NCBI RefSeq assembly: GCF_051106095.1
Contig: NC_135787.1
Span: 169,717,001 to 169,781,000 of the forward strand
DNA from: Pogona vitticeps
Taxonomy: Eukaryota > Chordata > Lepidosauria > Squamata > Agamidae
Length of the DNA: 64,000 nucleotides
Reading direction: 5' to 3'
How positions within the stretch are numbered: position 1 is the first letter of the stretch; every line of letters begins with the position of its first letter. Positions 1-11,246 of this stretch are shown piece by piece. The translations under genes were made by a program, and so were the position numbers. Under the pieces are notes generated by a model. That model saw only the letters and a list, made by a program, of their open reading frames with translations, did no database searches and was not told the DNA's origin.

Positions 1-399
1 CTTTCCCTCAAGAAGACCCTCTATTCTTTTCTCCAAAGGAATGTTTCTCCTCAGCAAAGCAGTTTGACTGAGGGCTTCTAGCCAGGTTTGTACCTTTATC
101 CTGTGGTGTTCTTGTGGTTGAGGAAGTAGTCTGACTTGATCCTTGGATCCAGATACAGAACCGTCTTCTTCAGCAATTCATCCTTCTGTGCCTCCAAGGA
201 TTCAGTGTCTGCAAGATCTAGCAATCCACCCCAATTCCATCCAGTTCTGAGGTACCCCAGGAGACCCTATTTTCTTTCTCCTCCCCACCCCAGTTTTCTC
301 CTACAGTGAGTCACCTTTCTATAGCCACTGAGCAATAGCTGGGGTCCAAGTTCACAACAAAACTGCATCTCCCCCTATGAGCCTGTCCATGCATTAAAA
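1..399. other. Gene-less left edge
   Basis: I recognise no gene here. The stretch is pyrimidine-rich on the plus strand and leads into the LINE end that follows, so it may be older LINE-derived sequence, but I see no diagnostic motif. Confidence 0.4.
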
Positions 400-828
400 T
401 AATCAGGGGAGGTCTTTGTCTAGGTCCCACCACCTTCACAGGTGCACTTGTTGGGGACACAGGAGAGGGCCTTCTCTTTTGCTGCTCCCAGACTCTGGAA
501 CTCCCTCCCACGGGAAGCCAGGCTGACTCCATGTTTGCTGTCCTCCGCAAGCAAGCGAAGACTTTTCTCTTCAGGAAGGCTTTTCCTCAGTGACTAGCTG
601 TCTGAGAGGGGTTTTGTATGGATCGCTGTGCTCTGTTACTTTTAAATGTGTATTAGTGTTGGTTTTTAATTACCATTTATAACATACAGTAATATTTGTT
701 TAATTCTTTAAAAATATTTGTACTACTTTTAGCTTTTAAATATTTTTAATGTTTTAAGCTGCCTTGGATACTTTTAAGGAGAAAGGCGGGGTAGAAAAAG
801 TTTAATTAATTAATTAAGTGTTTGGGAT
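400..828 (+). mobile_element. L2-like LINE 3' end
   Basis: A block coding for LINE ORF end residues (CCSRLWNSLPREA-like) is followed by an AT-rich 3' tail with 'aagctgccttgga' and 'ttttaaggagaaaggcgggg', ending in TTAA repeats. The same tail recurs at 22735-23010 and a related one ends at 50500. This is the usual form of L2-class LINE 3' ends in squamates; the clade name is from family knowledge and the left boundary is approximate. Confidence 0.65.
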
Positions 829-1674
829 CTTCTCACCTTTATGGCATTTTTATAAATATTTTGGTACTTTTTTCAAATTTGGGCTTCCTTGGCCTGCAGG
901 GATATGCACTAGCACCAACATTTAAATTCTGAATTCAAATTCTGATTTCAGAATTATAGCCCTTCAGATTTAGAATTCGGAACTTTAAAAAATTGGAATT
1001 TCCAGATATCTGGAACATCTTTACAATCAATATGAATACTATATAATCATAATTTCCCCCATTTAAAAAAACTCAAAAGCAGGCAAATCCTTTTTAAAGG
1101 ATTTCCCTGTGTCCTCTGACACCTTCACAGTGACTGTGCGAAACAAAAAAGGGCACACCAACAGCCAGCAATCCCTGGGTTTTAGGACGTTACTATAATG
1201 GGCATACTGGCTGAAACCTGAACAGTGGGGATGCCAGCAGAAAATGTGAACAGCATTGGGGATGCAGAGGACAAGTTGCACTGGGGAGTGGGTAAATACC
1301 CTGGGTAGCACTGGCAGGCAGATAGGAGCAACAGATAGCCACAGGCTGTCCTGCACCTCTAAGATTAGAGATGAAGCTTCTTGGTGCTGGCTGAAATCTC
1401 AGAGAATTGCTATGCTCCTCCAGGACTTGAGGCAGCAAGACGAATCTGATGGTGAGCAGTGCTGATTATTTTATACATCTTTGTCTTGGACAGCAACATT
1501 TCTTAGACTACCCATGACACCCTACGCTTTCCTTTGATCTCTAATTCACGAACTTCATTTAATCAATAATTATTTGGGGCAAAAACAGATTTTTTTTGTC
1601 CTATTGTGCACTGCTGGGTGGATGTGTTGATAGTTACAGATTTCTCACTCCATTTAAATATATATTTTTAACAG
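829..1674. other. Gene-less stretch, nothing recognised
   Basis: This is AT-rich intergenic sequence. The small open frames have no recognisable protein content. I saw no repeat family, tRNA or promoter. Confidence 0.4.
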
Positions 1675-2254
1675 TGTTTTGGCGTCCACCCTCGTGCCCC
1701 TTGCTTGACCTTCAAGCCTCAGAGCACACAAAGGCAAACAAACCTCACTCTTTTCACGTGTTGCCACCAGGTGATCTCTAGATCACCATTACTTCAGAAA
1801 GATTCAGGTCCACACTTCAATTTCTTTAAAATAAAACTTTGGTTTATTGATTACATAGATTGATTCGTGAATATCTTCAGTAGTTAATCATTCCTCAGAA
1901 TTTCCCCAAACTACACACGCTATTACACTGTCTGGCTTTTCTCTCCTGCCTGACTCTTATATTTCTCTTACTGACTCTATCTCCTAATCCAGTGGTTCTT
2001 AACCTTTGTTACTCGGATGCTTTTGAACTGCAACTCCCAGAAACCCCAGTCAGGACAGCTGGTGGTGAAGGCTTCTGGGAGTTGCAGTCCCAAACTCCTG
2101 AGTAACCCAAGGTTAAGAACCAGTGTCCTAAGCTGACTTCTGACTCTGCCTCTTATAGCATCTCTCTAGGCTCTGCCTCTCAGCAACATGAATATTCATA
2201 AACCATTACATAATACAACAAGAACCATAGATCTACTAAATGGAGAGCGCTACA
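1675..2254 (-). repeat. Solo LTR-like fossil, copy 1
   Basis: This roughly 580-bp repeat is homologous to 12361-12950. Shared blocks include 'gccaccag.tgatctct', 'gaaagatt.aggtcca' and a TTTATT (minus-strand AATAAA, 1843-1848) at the same relative place in both. The minus strand starts TGTAGCG and ends near ACGCCAAAACA, resembling LTR ends. No internal coding region lies next to it, so it reads as an old solo LTR of unassigned family. A hAT MITE sits inside at 1990-2125. Confidence 0.5.
1990..2125. mobile_element. hAT-type MITE inside LTR copy 1
   Basis: This 136-bp palindromic element has ends CAGTGGTTCTTAACC and GGTTAAGAACCAGTG. It is flanked by an imperfect 8-bp target duplication, tcctaatc (1982-1989) and tcctaagc (2126-2133), matching 7 of 8. 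The 8-bp duplication and CAGTGG ends are typical of hAT elements. It has no coding capacity. Confidence 0.8.
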
Positions 2255-3479
2255 GCTACCATCTTTTTATCTTACAGTTTGGAAAAAAGAGTTGAATGAA
2301 GTTCATGTAAAAAAATGAACTATCTTGCAGGCAGATGGAGAGCAGACATTGCTACACATTAAATTCCTGGTTAGCATATTAAGATTCTTCAAGTCTTTCT
2401 GTGCTTTCCTAGAGGCAGATGTTCCTTCCAAATGTGAAAGAATTTCCTTTTGAACTATAGCACCCTCATTTCCTAATTCCAAAGGGATATCAAGTAACTG
2501 ATTACTTTTGTGTACTTTATTATGGTTTCTTCTCTTTCTGTTTGGCTATTTATTGCCACTGAATAATGTAACTTGAAAGGAACTTAGTCTAGCTATCAGT
2601 GGGTTGGATGGGTGTGGGAATCAACCAAATGAGCTATTAGGAATTTCAAAAACAATTTCACGGCTTGGATTATCCTTCTTAAAAATACTGATAGAATCTA
2701 AGCCGTTGTAGGCTTGTAATTTTAATGGGGAATTTTTCTTTATTCATGTTTGATCAAAAGATTAAAATGTGCAGAATGCTGATAAAATAGTTGAATGTGT
2801 GTCTGTGAAGTCTTTTCATAGTAGCTGGGAATAATTTCACATTGTCTTTTTTTTATTAAAACATTCTAAGAGTGACAAGTTGGATCATTTTCACTTTCAA
2901 AGTTCGTTAATGATGTGCTCTACTCAGACTTTGAAGCTAACCTTTGTCTAGACAAAAGACAGCTTAGGAAGGCTTTCAGAATCTACTATGTCTTTGAAAC
3001 CTTTGCCAGCTCCACTACATTTAAAGGTTGTTGGCAATTTCTGTTTAAGAAATTATTTTCTAGGGAGATACTGTGTTTTATGGCACTGTTGACTTTGGAA
3101 GTACAAGGAAATAAATCAGAAATATGTGGCATAATCTGGGAGAGGTTTTTCAAAATCAAGGCCCATTGGAAATAATGGAATCAGGTTCAATTACTATGAA
3201 ATTGTGTTACTGATTTTCATAGGATTTTCAAGTCACAATGTCAGGCACTTATTGAATAGTGTTCAGAGCCTGTGAATCAGTAGAATCCTGGGAGAAAGGT
3301 CCAGGTGCCAGGAAGAAACACATGTATCATGCCCATCCACCCCATACATGTATATGATTTCTTATTTATCCTTGCCTCACCTAAAGACTCCTAGCCTCCC
3401 ATCAAGTGTTCAGTTAAATATTTGCATCTTGGAACTGGTATATTTACCTGTGGTCCTTGAATCTATGTTTAGTTCTTTT
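2255..3479. other. Gene-less stretch, nothing recognised
   Basis: This is AT-rich intergenic sequence. The open frames at 2915-3175 and 3348-3548 have no recognisable content. I found no repeat family I can name. Confidence 0.4.
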
Positions 3480-3664
3480 GTCCTCCTTTGGCTAGAGGTA
3501 AGACCCTCATCAGATTGCTGCCTTGTAATGGCGAAGGGGCTTGAGTAATTCAGAGAAGCTATGGGATATGCCGTGCAGGGACACCCAAGATGGACAGGTC
3601 ATAGTGGAGAGTTCTGACTAAACATGATCCACCTGGAACAGGAACTGGCAAGCCACTCCAGTAT
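3480..3664 (+). mobile_element. Bov-B LINE, 5' part fragment
   Basis: The stretch reading 'ctgccttgtaatggcgaagg', then 'cacccaagatggacaggtca' and 'ggcaagccactccagtatcc' matches the Bov-B (RTE) 5' region as I know it from ruminants and squamates. It breaks off where a Penelope-like fragment begins. The reverse-transcriptase and 3' part of a Bov-B resumes at about 3819 in the same orientation, so this may be one internally deleted copy. Confidence 0.65.
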
Positions 3665-3816
3665 CCTCGAAGGCTTTCACGGCCGGGATCTGATGGTTGT
3701 TGTGGGTTTTTCAGGTTCTTTGGCCGTGTTCTGAAGGTTGTTCTTCCTGATGTTTCGCCAGTCTCTGTGGTCGGCGACTTCAGAGGATTGGAGTAGGAAT
3801 TCTGTCCATGCTAACA
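3665..3816 (-). mobile_element. Penelope-like terminal repeat fragment
   Basis: The minus strand reads 'cctctgaagtcgccgaccac', 'actggcgaaacatcaggaag' and 'cagatcccggccgtgaaagc'. This is the same terminal sequence as both arms of the Penelope-like element at 13955-14736. It is wedged between two Bov-B pieces. Confidence 0.65.
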
Positions 3817-3818
3817 TT

Positions 3819-4950
3819 CACTGGATTATGGAGAAAGCCAGAGAGTTCCAGAAAAACATCTGCTTCTGCTTCATTGACTATGCAACAGCCGTTGACTGTG
3901 TGGACCACAGCAAACTATGGCAAGTCCTTAAATAAATGGGAGTGCCTGACCACCTTATCTATCTCCTGAGAAACCTATACATGGGACAGGATGCAATAGT
4001 TAGAACTGGATATGCAATGATTGATTGGTTCAAAATTGGGAAAGGAGTACGACAAGGCTGCATATTGTCCCCCGGCTTATTTAACTTATATGTGGAATAC
4101 ATCATGCAAAAGGCCAGACTGGAGGAATCCCAAGACGGAATTAAGATTGCCAGAAGAAATATCAACAACCTCAGATATGCACATGATACCAATCTGATGG
4201 CATAAAGTGAAGAGGAATTAAAGAACCTCTTAATGAGGGTGGAAGGAGAGAGTGCAAAAATGGTCTGAAGCTCAACATAAAAAAAACCTAAGATCATGGC
4301 CACTGTACCCATCACCTCCTGGCAAAATCTGGAGGCAGTGACAGATTTTACTTTATTGGGCTCCATGATCACTGCAGATGGTGACAGCAGCCACGAAATT
4401 AAAAGACTCCTGCTTCTTGGGAGGAAAGCGATGACAAACCTCAACAGCATCTTAAAAAGCAGAGACATCAACTTGCCAACAAAGGTTCCCATAGTCAAAG
4501 CTATGGTTTTTCCAATAGTGATGTATGGAAGTGAGAGCTGAACGATAAAGAAGGCTGACCGCCGAAGAATTGATGCTTTTGAATTGTGGTGCTGGAGGAG
4601 GCTCTTGAGAGTCCCCTGGACTGCAAGGAGAACACACCTATCAATTCTGAAGGAAATCAACCCTGAGTGCTCACTGGAAGGACAGATCCTGAAGCTGAGG
4701 CTCCAATACTTTGGCCATCTCATGAGAAGAGAAGACTCCCTGGAGAAGACCCTGATGGTGGGAAAGTGTGAAGGCAAGAGGAGAAGGGGATGACAGAGGA
4801 CGAAGTGGTTGAACAGTGCCATTGAAGTGACCAACATGAATTTGACCCAACTCAGGGAGGCAATGGAAGACAGGAGGGCCTGGCATGCTCTGGTCCATGG
4901 GATCACAAAGAGTTGGACAAGACTTAATGACTTACCATCACCAACAACAA
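3819..4950 (+). mobile_element. Bov-B (RTE) LINE, RT and 3' end
   Basis: Broken coding pieces of the Bov-B reverse transcriptase and C-terminal region lie in order: 'FIDYATAVDCVDHSKLWQVL', 'KGVRQGCILSPGLFNLYVEY' and 'NNLRYAHDTNLMA', followed by the conserved 'CWRRLLRVPWTARRT' and '[15 protein letters not shown]'. The catalytic YADDT box reads YAHDT and in-frame stops interrupt the frame (for example before 3936 and after 4202), so the copy is dead. The endonuclease part is missing. The 3' end runs into 'ccatcaccaacaacaa'. Just beyond it a 20-bp sequence is tandemly repeated with a 22-bp period (4956-4975, 4978-4997). Bov-B is abundant in squamates and known for horizontal transfer between vertebrates. 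Confidence 0.92.
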
Positions 4951-5039
4951 GGCCCTCAAAGAATCTGGACTAAATTGTCAAAGAATCTGGACTAAATAGA
5001 TACAGAAAAGATATATCTACTTTCCAAAAACCAAAATAT

Positions 5040-5390
5040 GCTATTCTACTATTTATTTATCTGTTTACTTAATTTATGTGCCACCTTTCTCCCCACAGGA
5101 GATTCATGGAAGCTCACAATCAAACAGCAGAGTACAATTTAAAACACCCTAAGACTTAATATTAAAATCAAAACACTTTGAAAATATTTCTCCCCCTGAA
5201 TTGAATAAATGCACCATTCCTAATTCCCCCACTTGTACAGGTCACTTAAAAGCTTCCCTAAAATGGATTATCTCTGCCTGCCAGTTGAAGGACAAGATAG
5301 AGAGAGGCTACCTGGCTTCCCAATTGGGATGTATTCCATAGCCCAAGAGCAGCCACAGAAAAGACTGTCTCTTGTGTCCTCATAAAATGA
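5040..5390 (-). mobile_element. L2-like LINE 3' end, reverse orientation
   Basis: The plus strand starts 'tatttatttatctgtttact', then 'gccacctttctccccacagg' and 'gcagccacagaaaagactgt'. This is the reverse complement of the tail seen in L2-class elements ('gagaaaggtggc'). The boundaries are approximate. Confidence 0.5.
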
Positions 5391-5455
5391 ACTTGTATGG
5401 ATCTGTATGCAGAAAAGGACCTACTTTCCCTGTCTTTCTGAAGAAGATCAGAGGA

Positions 5456-5507
5456 TGTTCACAGTTGCAGCAATATGCCAAGAGGTTTGTGACAGCTGTC
5501 ATTCCAC
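5456..5507. repeat. 52-bp repeat, copy A
   Basis: These 52 bp match 11195-11246 at 46 of 52 positions in direct orientation, sharing 'gcagcaatatgcc' and 'gtcattccac'. Similarity stops sharply at both ends. The family is unknown. Copy B lies about 115 bp upstream of the ASCL4 start codon. Confidence 0.7.
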
Positions 5508-8021
5508 AATAACACTAATGGCCACCTGTCTGACCAGAAACAATGAGTCACGCAACAATCTCTTTTTAAAAAACTAAAGTTCTGGTTGGTCCCTAAATAA
5601 AGTATCCACTTCTCTCCATAGAGGTGTAAAAGAATGGGGCAGCTTGCAAAAATCAGGTTTTTTTACGACACCTTTCCTAAATCCCTGCCAAAGTGGCCAA
5701 TGTTTGGGGACAGGGGTTGGCTGGAGGATTCTGAGAATTGTAGTCTACAGTGTGATTTTTCCAAGTTCTCTCTGAACATTCTCTGAGATTTTGAAACTTA
5801 CATCGTCGTTCTGTTATTCAACTATTACTAGAATGCTTGAGGTATATAGCTCAAGGCTTGGCTTCATGTGGCTAATAAGAGTACAATTCAGAATGTTATT
5901 TGGATGATCCCCTCCAGAATCTTTGTGTTAAGCAGTTTGCTTCTGCCAGTGACTTTTTTTATTTCTAATAATAATTACTATAATTATTGCATTTCATCTC
6001 TATGGCACCTGCCAATTTTATTTCATGGCATTTATGTTATGCATCTGTATGCAAAAGTACATTAATCAGAGACAATAATGGTCTTAACTTTGCTTTTAAG
6101 AGGAAAACATCATTCATGCCACATAAACAAATCCATTCCCTTGGATTCCACATTACGTGGAATAAATGCCTCCCTTGGTATACAAAATTGGAATTCTTGT
6201 TTTCATCATCTCATTCAGGTGGAAACCTCCTCTCATACCACTCCTTGAGCCCAACTAAATGTACATTACAGCTGAAATCCTGTTGGCATAACTGTGACTG
6301 AAGAAAGTGGGTGATAGCAGCAGGGGGAAATTGTGAGAAATTAAACAGCTCCTAATTCTGTCCCTCAGCTCCCATGAATCCTGTGTGTAATTTCTTTCAC
6401 TGTGTGGAAGCCATGGTGCCCAGGAGATCGAAGGAGGAACTCCTTAATTACTGAAAATTACCACCGCCGGGAATGTTAATACCTTGTGTTAATATAATTT
6501 TACTACACAATAACAATTTACTTATAATTAACTCTGTTTTGCAGTAACTGAGTTACATTGTAATTGTCTTATAATAAGGGAATACCTTGCTCCTTTTACG
6601 TTGTGATTATAAATGTTTTTATAGTTATAGTTATAGGATTTTTAGATTTCCCCCCTAAAGTTATTAAAAATAATTGCTGCCGTTGCAACAGGCAAAACAG
6701 AACTATCTTTTAACTCATAGTTATAATCACTGGCATTTGCAGTGGGGACTGAGACAAAATTATAACTAATTACTTTTTTAAAGTAACATATCCAAGCTCT
6801 CATAGTATACGTATAGCTGAACAAGTAAAATGCCTGTGATTATACCATCACAAAAACTTATCCCTCCCACAACCAACCTGTAGGTAGGCTGCACCCTCTG
6901 TTAAAAAAGTGGTTTCTCCCCACTTTTTCAAAATCAGAAGTGGCCTGAATAACACATTTTGTTTTAAAAAAGCAACAGAGAAACCCTCCACCCCTCAAGG
7001 ACTGTCCTTCCAGAAGCCTCCAAGAGTGATGATTCTCCATCTTTCTTTGGGGAAAAGAGGGAAGGGCAAAAACAGCCAGGAGGGTTTTAGGACTAAGGTG
7101 GTCACATGTCCACTTTTCAAGACAGTCCTCCATTGGAAATACTGCCAGAGGACACTCGTACTTTTGGAGGCTGTCCAGTCCAGTTCTGGTTTAAGGATAA
7201 AGAACTACGAGGAGGGAGAAGTTGCTCATCCATATCTTCTGCACATCATCTGGTCAGCAGAATCAGGAGACACACAGGTTCCCTGTCACTGTCTTCCCAC
7301 TTGTGTGAGATATTTTCTAATTTTGCCTCTGTATATATATAAAAAACAGCATCTCCAATTCCATGCAGACCAGTATTCTTCTTGGTTGGTGATGCATACT
7401 CTCCTTTTGGTGATGTGTAAGTGATCACCTGGGGCCACAAAAATTGTTGTGAAGCACCACCTGGCCAGCAAGCTTCATGATTCCCACCCCTGAGTTATTG
7501 CCTGTGTGACAAGAAAACATGAACACAATGATATCACAGCATATTTCCTCTCCTTCACTTCACGTACAAATCATCCGAGACACAGCAAAGATGTGTGAGT
7601 CAGCAGTACCTATTCAATGAATCTACATGGAGTATTTGGAGACAGACTATTCCTTGGTGGGCCATCTTCACAATTTCCTGGCCAAACTGCACATTAATCT
7701 GTCATTAGATCTGAAATCACATTAGTCTAGTATTCAGAGCTGTGATCCATGCAGCCTTTCAGATCTTATAAGTTAGCTTTATAAAGACAAAGCTGCTTAT
7801 GACCTTGAAAACCAATCTCAAAATAAGACAAGCTAGTTTGCCAGTCATGGGAAGTAGGAAAAGCTCCTGCTGTGACAATTACACACAACTAGACCTTAAG
7901 GAATTTCTTCCAGTGATTTAATATCCATCTGGACCTTGATTTTTTCAACTTGATCTGCAGCTCCATTAGGCTACAAAGATAGTAAAAATGCCTCTATAAT
8001 GTTCTCAGTTACAAAAGAACC
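5508..8021. other. Gene-less stretch
   Basis: This holds AT-rich intergenic sequence. A short hAT-MITE-like scrap ('ttctgagaattgtagtctac', near 5728-5747) is visible. The 171-codon open frame at 6909-7424 has no recognisable domain and I do not call it a gene. Confidence 0.4.
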
Positions 8022-8304
8022 CCGTTTTCCCCAAAACAAGACCTAACTTTAAAATAAGCCCTGGTATGATTTTTCAGGATGCTTGTAATATAAGCCCGCC
8101 CCTACCCCCAAAATAAGCCTCAGTTAAGTGAAACCCTGCCCTCCACCATTGTGCAGCAACCAGAAGAAGATGACATGACTGTATTTGCATATATGTAGAT
8201 TGTTATGCCTGGAAAAAATAAAACATCCCCTGAAAACAAGCCCTAATGTGTTTTTTGGAGCAAAAATTAATATAAGACCCTGTCTTATTTTGGGGGAAAC
8301 ACGG
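8022..8304 (+). mobile_element. MITE with CCGTGTTTCCCC-type ends, copy 1
   Basis: This roughly 280-bp non-coding element starts CCGTTTTCCCC and ends GGGGGAAACACGG (imperfect inverted termini). Inside it carries 'aaaataagccctggtatgat', 'aatataagccc' and 'tctt.tttt'-type blocks shared with copies at 44961-45220 and 57998-58277. The third copy has a TA on each side, pointing to a Tc1/mariner-type insertion. The name of the family is not certain. Confidence 0.75.
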
Positions 8305-10368
8305 AATTTGCTAATAGGATCAGTACAGCAGTGGAAAGGGTTCAATTCCATCTCTGTCCTTGATCTGATCTCTTGAGTTTTCAATTCCCCCAAAGTTATT
8401 TGCATGTTTATTTTTTCCAAACATGTTTAATTTGTAGCCAAGTGTTTTGGGTGTGAAAAAAATGTTTGGTTTTGCTGCAGGACCACACTTAGCATACTAG
8501 TTGGGACAGACTGGAAGTTGTCGTCCAAAAAATAAACTTTTCCAAGCATTGGCCTTACTCACATGCTGCCTCCAATCCATTTAAATATGGATAACAATCT
8601 GTCCAGGGAGTAAAAAATAAATTTAAAAAATCAGCTTAGCTGGGCCTGCCATATACTTGTCTTCCTTGTATGCCAAACCTTGATGTAATCTGTGCTGCTC
8701 TCTCTTCCCTATGCGGACTCAGATTCAAATAATTGCTGTTTCTTTGACACAGCCCACATTTTGGTAATATATCCCAACCAGCAAGCTACAGTCTGAGCGT
8801 TCCCTCCTAATCATAAATGCAAAACTTGTTGGATCCTAGTTCGGAATTCTCACTTGGAGAGTAATAAGTCATGATTTGTTGGCTGAGAATAATAGTATAT
8901 CATCTGTTGTTCTGAAAAAAAGGTACTTAGCTGAATTTAAGAATGTGAGGAGACTGGAGAGGAAGGTGATTGTAAATCCAGTTCTTCAAATCCATGGCTT
9001 GGGGTAATTAAGAACACTACTTCTAAGCTATAACACTTGAGGTTTTGCATTTTTAAGAAGATGTTTCTGATAATAAAAATGGGGATAATCACACAAATGT
9101 CATGTGTGGCCATCCTCGCACAAGTTGCAAGGTTGGTCTTGTGACAGGTCACACAACAAGAAGCCTGCTGGAGCAGGGAGAGAGAACTTAAGCAACTAAA
9201 CTTCTACCTTCCATTTAGGCAATAGGATGCAGGGCTCTCTGTCTCACAGTACACCATCATCCTTATCACCCAATTAACTTATTCAATCTTATCTAATTCC
9301 AGCAGCTAAGCAGAAAGAAATACCAAGGAGTTCCATTTGGGCCAGAAATAATTTTGCCTAAAACCATGGGTACTGCCAACCAAAGTTGACAGTACTGGTT
9401 TAGATGGATCAAAAGTTTCACTCTGTATGTTCCATCTAATGATACTGCATATATTAGTGCAACTGTGCACATGCCACTTCTTTATTTAGATTTTGATTAT
9501 TTTTGGATAACACCCATCAAGCCAGATAGAATGAGACTGTACTTTATTATCATTATTATTATTCCATTTTTATTTACAAGTATGTAAACTTATCACAGAC
9601 GTACACAGAGGATCATCAGGCTGGTGAAATTAGGGTCCAATGCATGTTAATGACACAAGGTTGATTGATTCTCAAGGAGGCAAAAGGAGGACTTGTTTGT
9701 TAATAGACTTTATGGAAAATCCTATAAAAATGACATCATCGTTGTCTCATTGGCTGACATCACATATTGAAATACAGGGATTAATTTATGTTCTCGTTTT
9801 CCAACTTTAACACACCTTAGATGCAAATGCTTCAATATTAAGTCAATAATAGTTGCATTCCAGCCACACTGGAACATGTATTTCACAATTTAATCTGTGT
9901 TTTATTTCAGTAAATGTAAACTGTGACCTAAGTTTCATGGATTTCTACAAGGCTTAAGCTCAAATAACTTTTTGAGTAATAAGCAATATGTCCAGAGAAA
10001 GTTTTAGTAATTTAATTGTTTATTACAGAACTATCTGTCTGCAAATCAACCATAAGGAGAACCAGATAATTATTATAAGGCAAAGATAATAATGAAACTA
10101 ACTCAACTGGTTTATTGTTCTCCATTTATTGTTCATTCTCTGAAATGAACAAAAACAAAGATCACAACAAATAAAGTCTATTTTATATATATTTTTAAAG
10201 CTAGTTCAGACATAATCATCAGTTCCCAAACACATGCTCTACTAGTAATAGCATAAATAATGAAATGTTAGTAGGAAAAATATTGTTTTCTTCTTACATA
10301 AGCATCTGAAGATTGCCCAAAATGAACTCCATTGGAGATAGGTACTCATGTTAGATAATGAACACACC
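8305..10368. other. Gene-less stretch downstream of ASCL4
   Basis: This is AT-rich intergenic DNA beyond the ASCL4 3' end. I saw no repeat family, RNA gene or coding region I can support. Confidence 0.4.
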
Positions 10369-10374
10369 TTTATT
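10369..10374 (-). terminator. Possible ASCL4 poly(A) signal
   Basis: TTTATT on the plus strand gives AATAAA on the minus strand, 137 nt downstream of the ASCL4 stop codon. The signal is only positional; further TTTATT copies occur near 10111 and 10125. Confidence 0.35.
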
Positions 10375-10510
10375 ATATTTTTGTTGAGGACTAATTATGT
10401 CCTGCAGGAAATTCCATGCAAATGATGAAACCATAAAGTTCTGGAAAATAGAAGGAGATTGATGTGATAGAGGTGGTCTTGAAGATGTAAGTTTCTGAAG
10501 GTGGTATGTC

Positions 10511-11080
10511 CTAGGTACAAACTTCCTCAAACTCGCTGTAAGGAGATGAAGCTAAAGAGGTCTTAGATTCTCCATCACTGTTACAGTCTCTTCTTAAATT
10601 CAGTCCAGAAGCACCTGCAGCATCTGCAGCAGGAAGGGCTGCTTTAGCATTTGTCCCTAAAGGATGGTAGTCCAGCAAATTCTGAAGATGTTTGATGTAA
10701 GTTATGGCAGCTCTCAAGGTTTCCACTTTGCTGAGACGCTTGTCAGCAAGCTCTTTAGGAAGATGGTCTCGGAGCCGTGCGTACCCCTCATTCACACAAC
10801 GAACCCTCTGCCTCTCTCTTTCGTTCCTCTTCCGAATGAAGGCAGGTTCAAAAGGGTAGTCATAGACCCCAACATATCCAGAAAAGGGTAGGTAGGAGAA
10901 TCTTCCAGAATATCCATTGAAAGCTTGATGGTCCCAGTATGTTGGTTCAAAATGGAAAGGAACACTATATGGTTCTTGGAGTGGTATACTGTGAGGACTG
11001 GCAACGTGGCTGCTTCCAAAGGATGCTGGTCCTGAAAAGGAGATCCTGTTCAATAGCCCATCATCTTTATTACTTCCCAT
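10511..11080 (-). CDS. ASCL4: ASCL4, achaete-scute-like bHLH transcription factor
   Basis: This is a single uninterrupted reading frame of 189 codons. Residues about 83-136 form a class II bHLH domain: the basic part 'RKRNERERQRVRCVNEGYAR', then a loop with 'ELADKRLSKVETLRAA' and the second helix 'ITYIKHLQNLL'. The 'FEPAFIRKRNERER' lead-in and the C-terminal 'CNSDGESK' block match vertebrate ASCL4 rather than ASCL3, and the flanking PRDM4 confirms the locus. Family members bind E-boxes as heterodimers with E proteins in the nucleus; ASCL4 is associated with skin in mammals. It is slightly longer than human ASCL4 (about 173 residues) because the N-terminal region before the bHLH differs (Ser/Pro/Tyr-rich). 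The start chosen is the first ATG of the frame (MGSNKDDG). The intronless coding region is normal for the family. Confidence 0.96.
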   Translation of the reverse strand: MGSNKDDGLLNRISFSGPASFGSSHVASPHSIPLQEPYSVPFHFEPTYWDHQAFNGYSGRFSYLPFSGYVGVYDYPFEPAFIRKRNERERQRVRCVNEGYARLRDHLPKELADKRLSKVETLRAAITYIKHLQNLLDYHPLGTNAKAALPAADAAGASGLNLRRDCNSDGESKTSLASSPYSEFEEVCT

Positions 11081-11194
11081 TTTAAACTATGCAACAGCTT
11101 CCAAAATAAGAAGTTAATTCTATAGAACTAATCCATCAGTGGGAAGGTTAAATAGACAAGATGCTCTGCTTCACAGTATACTTGATCTTCACAA
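11081..11194 (-). promoter_or_regulatory. ASCL4 immediate upstream region
   Basis: Read on the minus strand, the AT-rich sequence directly before the ASCL4 ATG is 5' leader and probably proximal promoter. No clear TATA box or CpG island is visible. The upstream 52-bp repeat contains an E-box (CAGCTG, 11201-11206), a possible site for bHLH autoregulation. That is inference. Confidence 0.3.
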
Positions 11195-11246
11195 TGCTCA
11201 CAGCTGCAGCAATATGCCCAGCGGTTTGTGGCAGCCGTCATTCCAC
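11195..11246. repeat. 52-bp repeat, copy B (upstream of ASCL4)
   Basis: This matches 5456-5507 at 46 of 52 positions. It contains the E-box CAGCTG followed by 'gcagcaatatgcc'. It lies upstream of ASCL4 on the side where a promoter or first untranslated exon would be. Confidence 0.7.

Noticed and set aside
3959-4906. 315-codon open frame on the minus strand
   Set aside because: It is the antisense of the Bov-B reverse-transcriptase and C-terminal region. The protein has no domain, while the sense strand reads as Bov-B.
6909-7424. 171-codon open frame on the plus strand
   Set aside because: No recognisable domain, no splice or promoter context, and an overlapping minus-strand frame of similar quality. 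Chance is enough.
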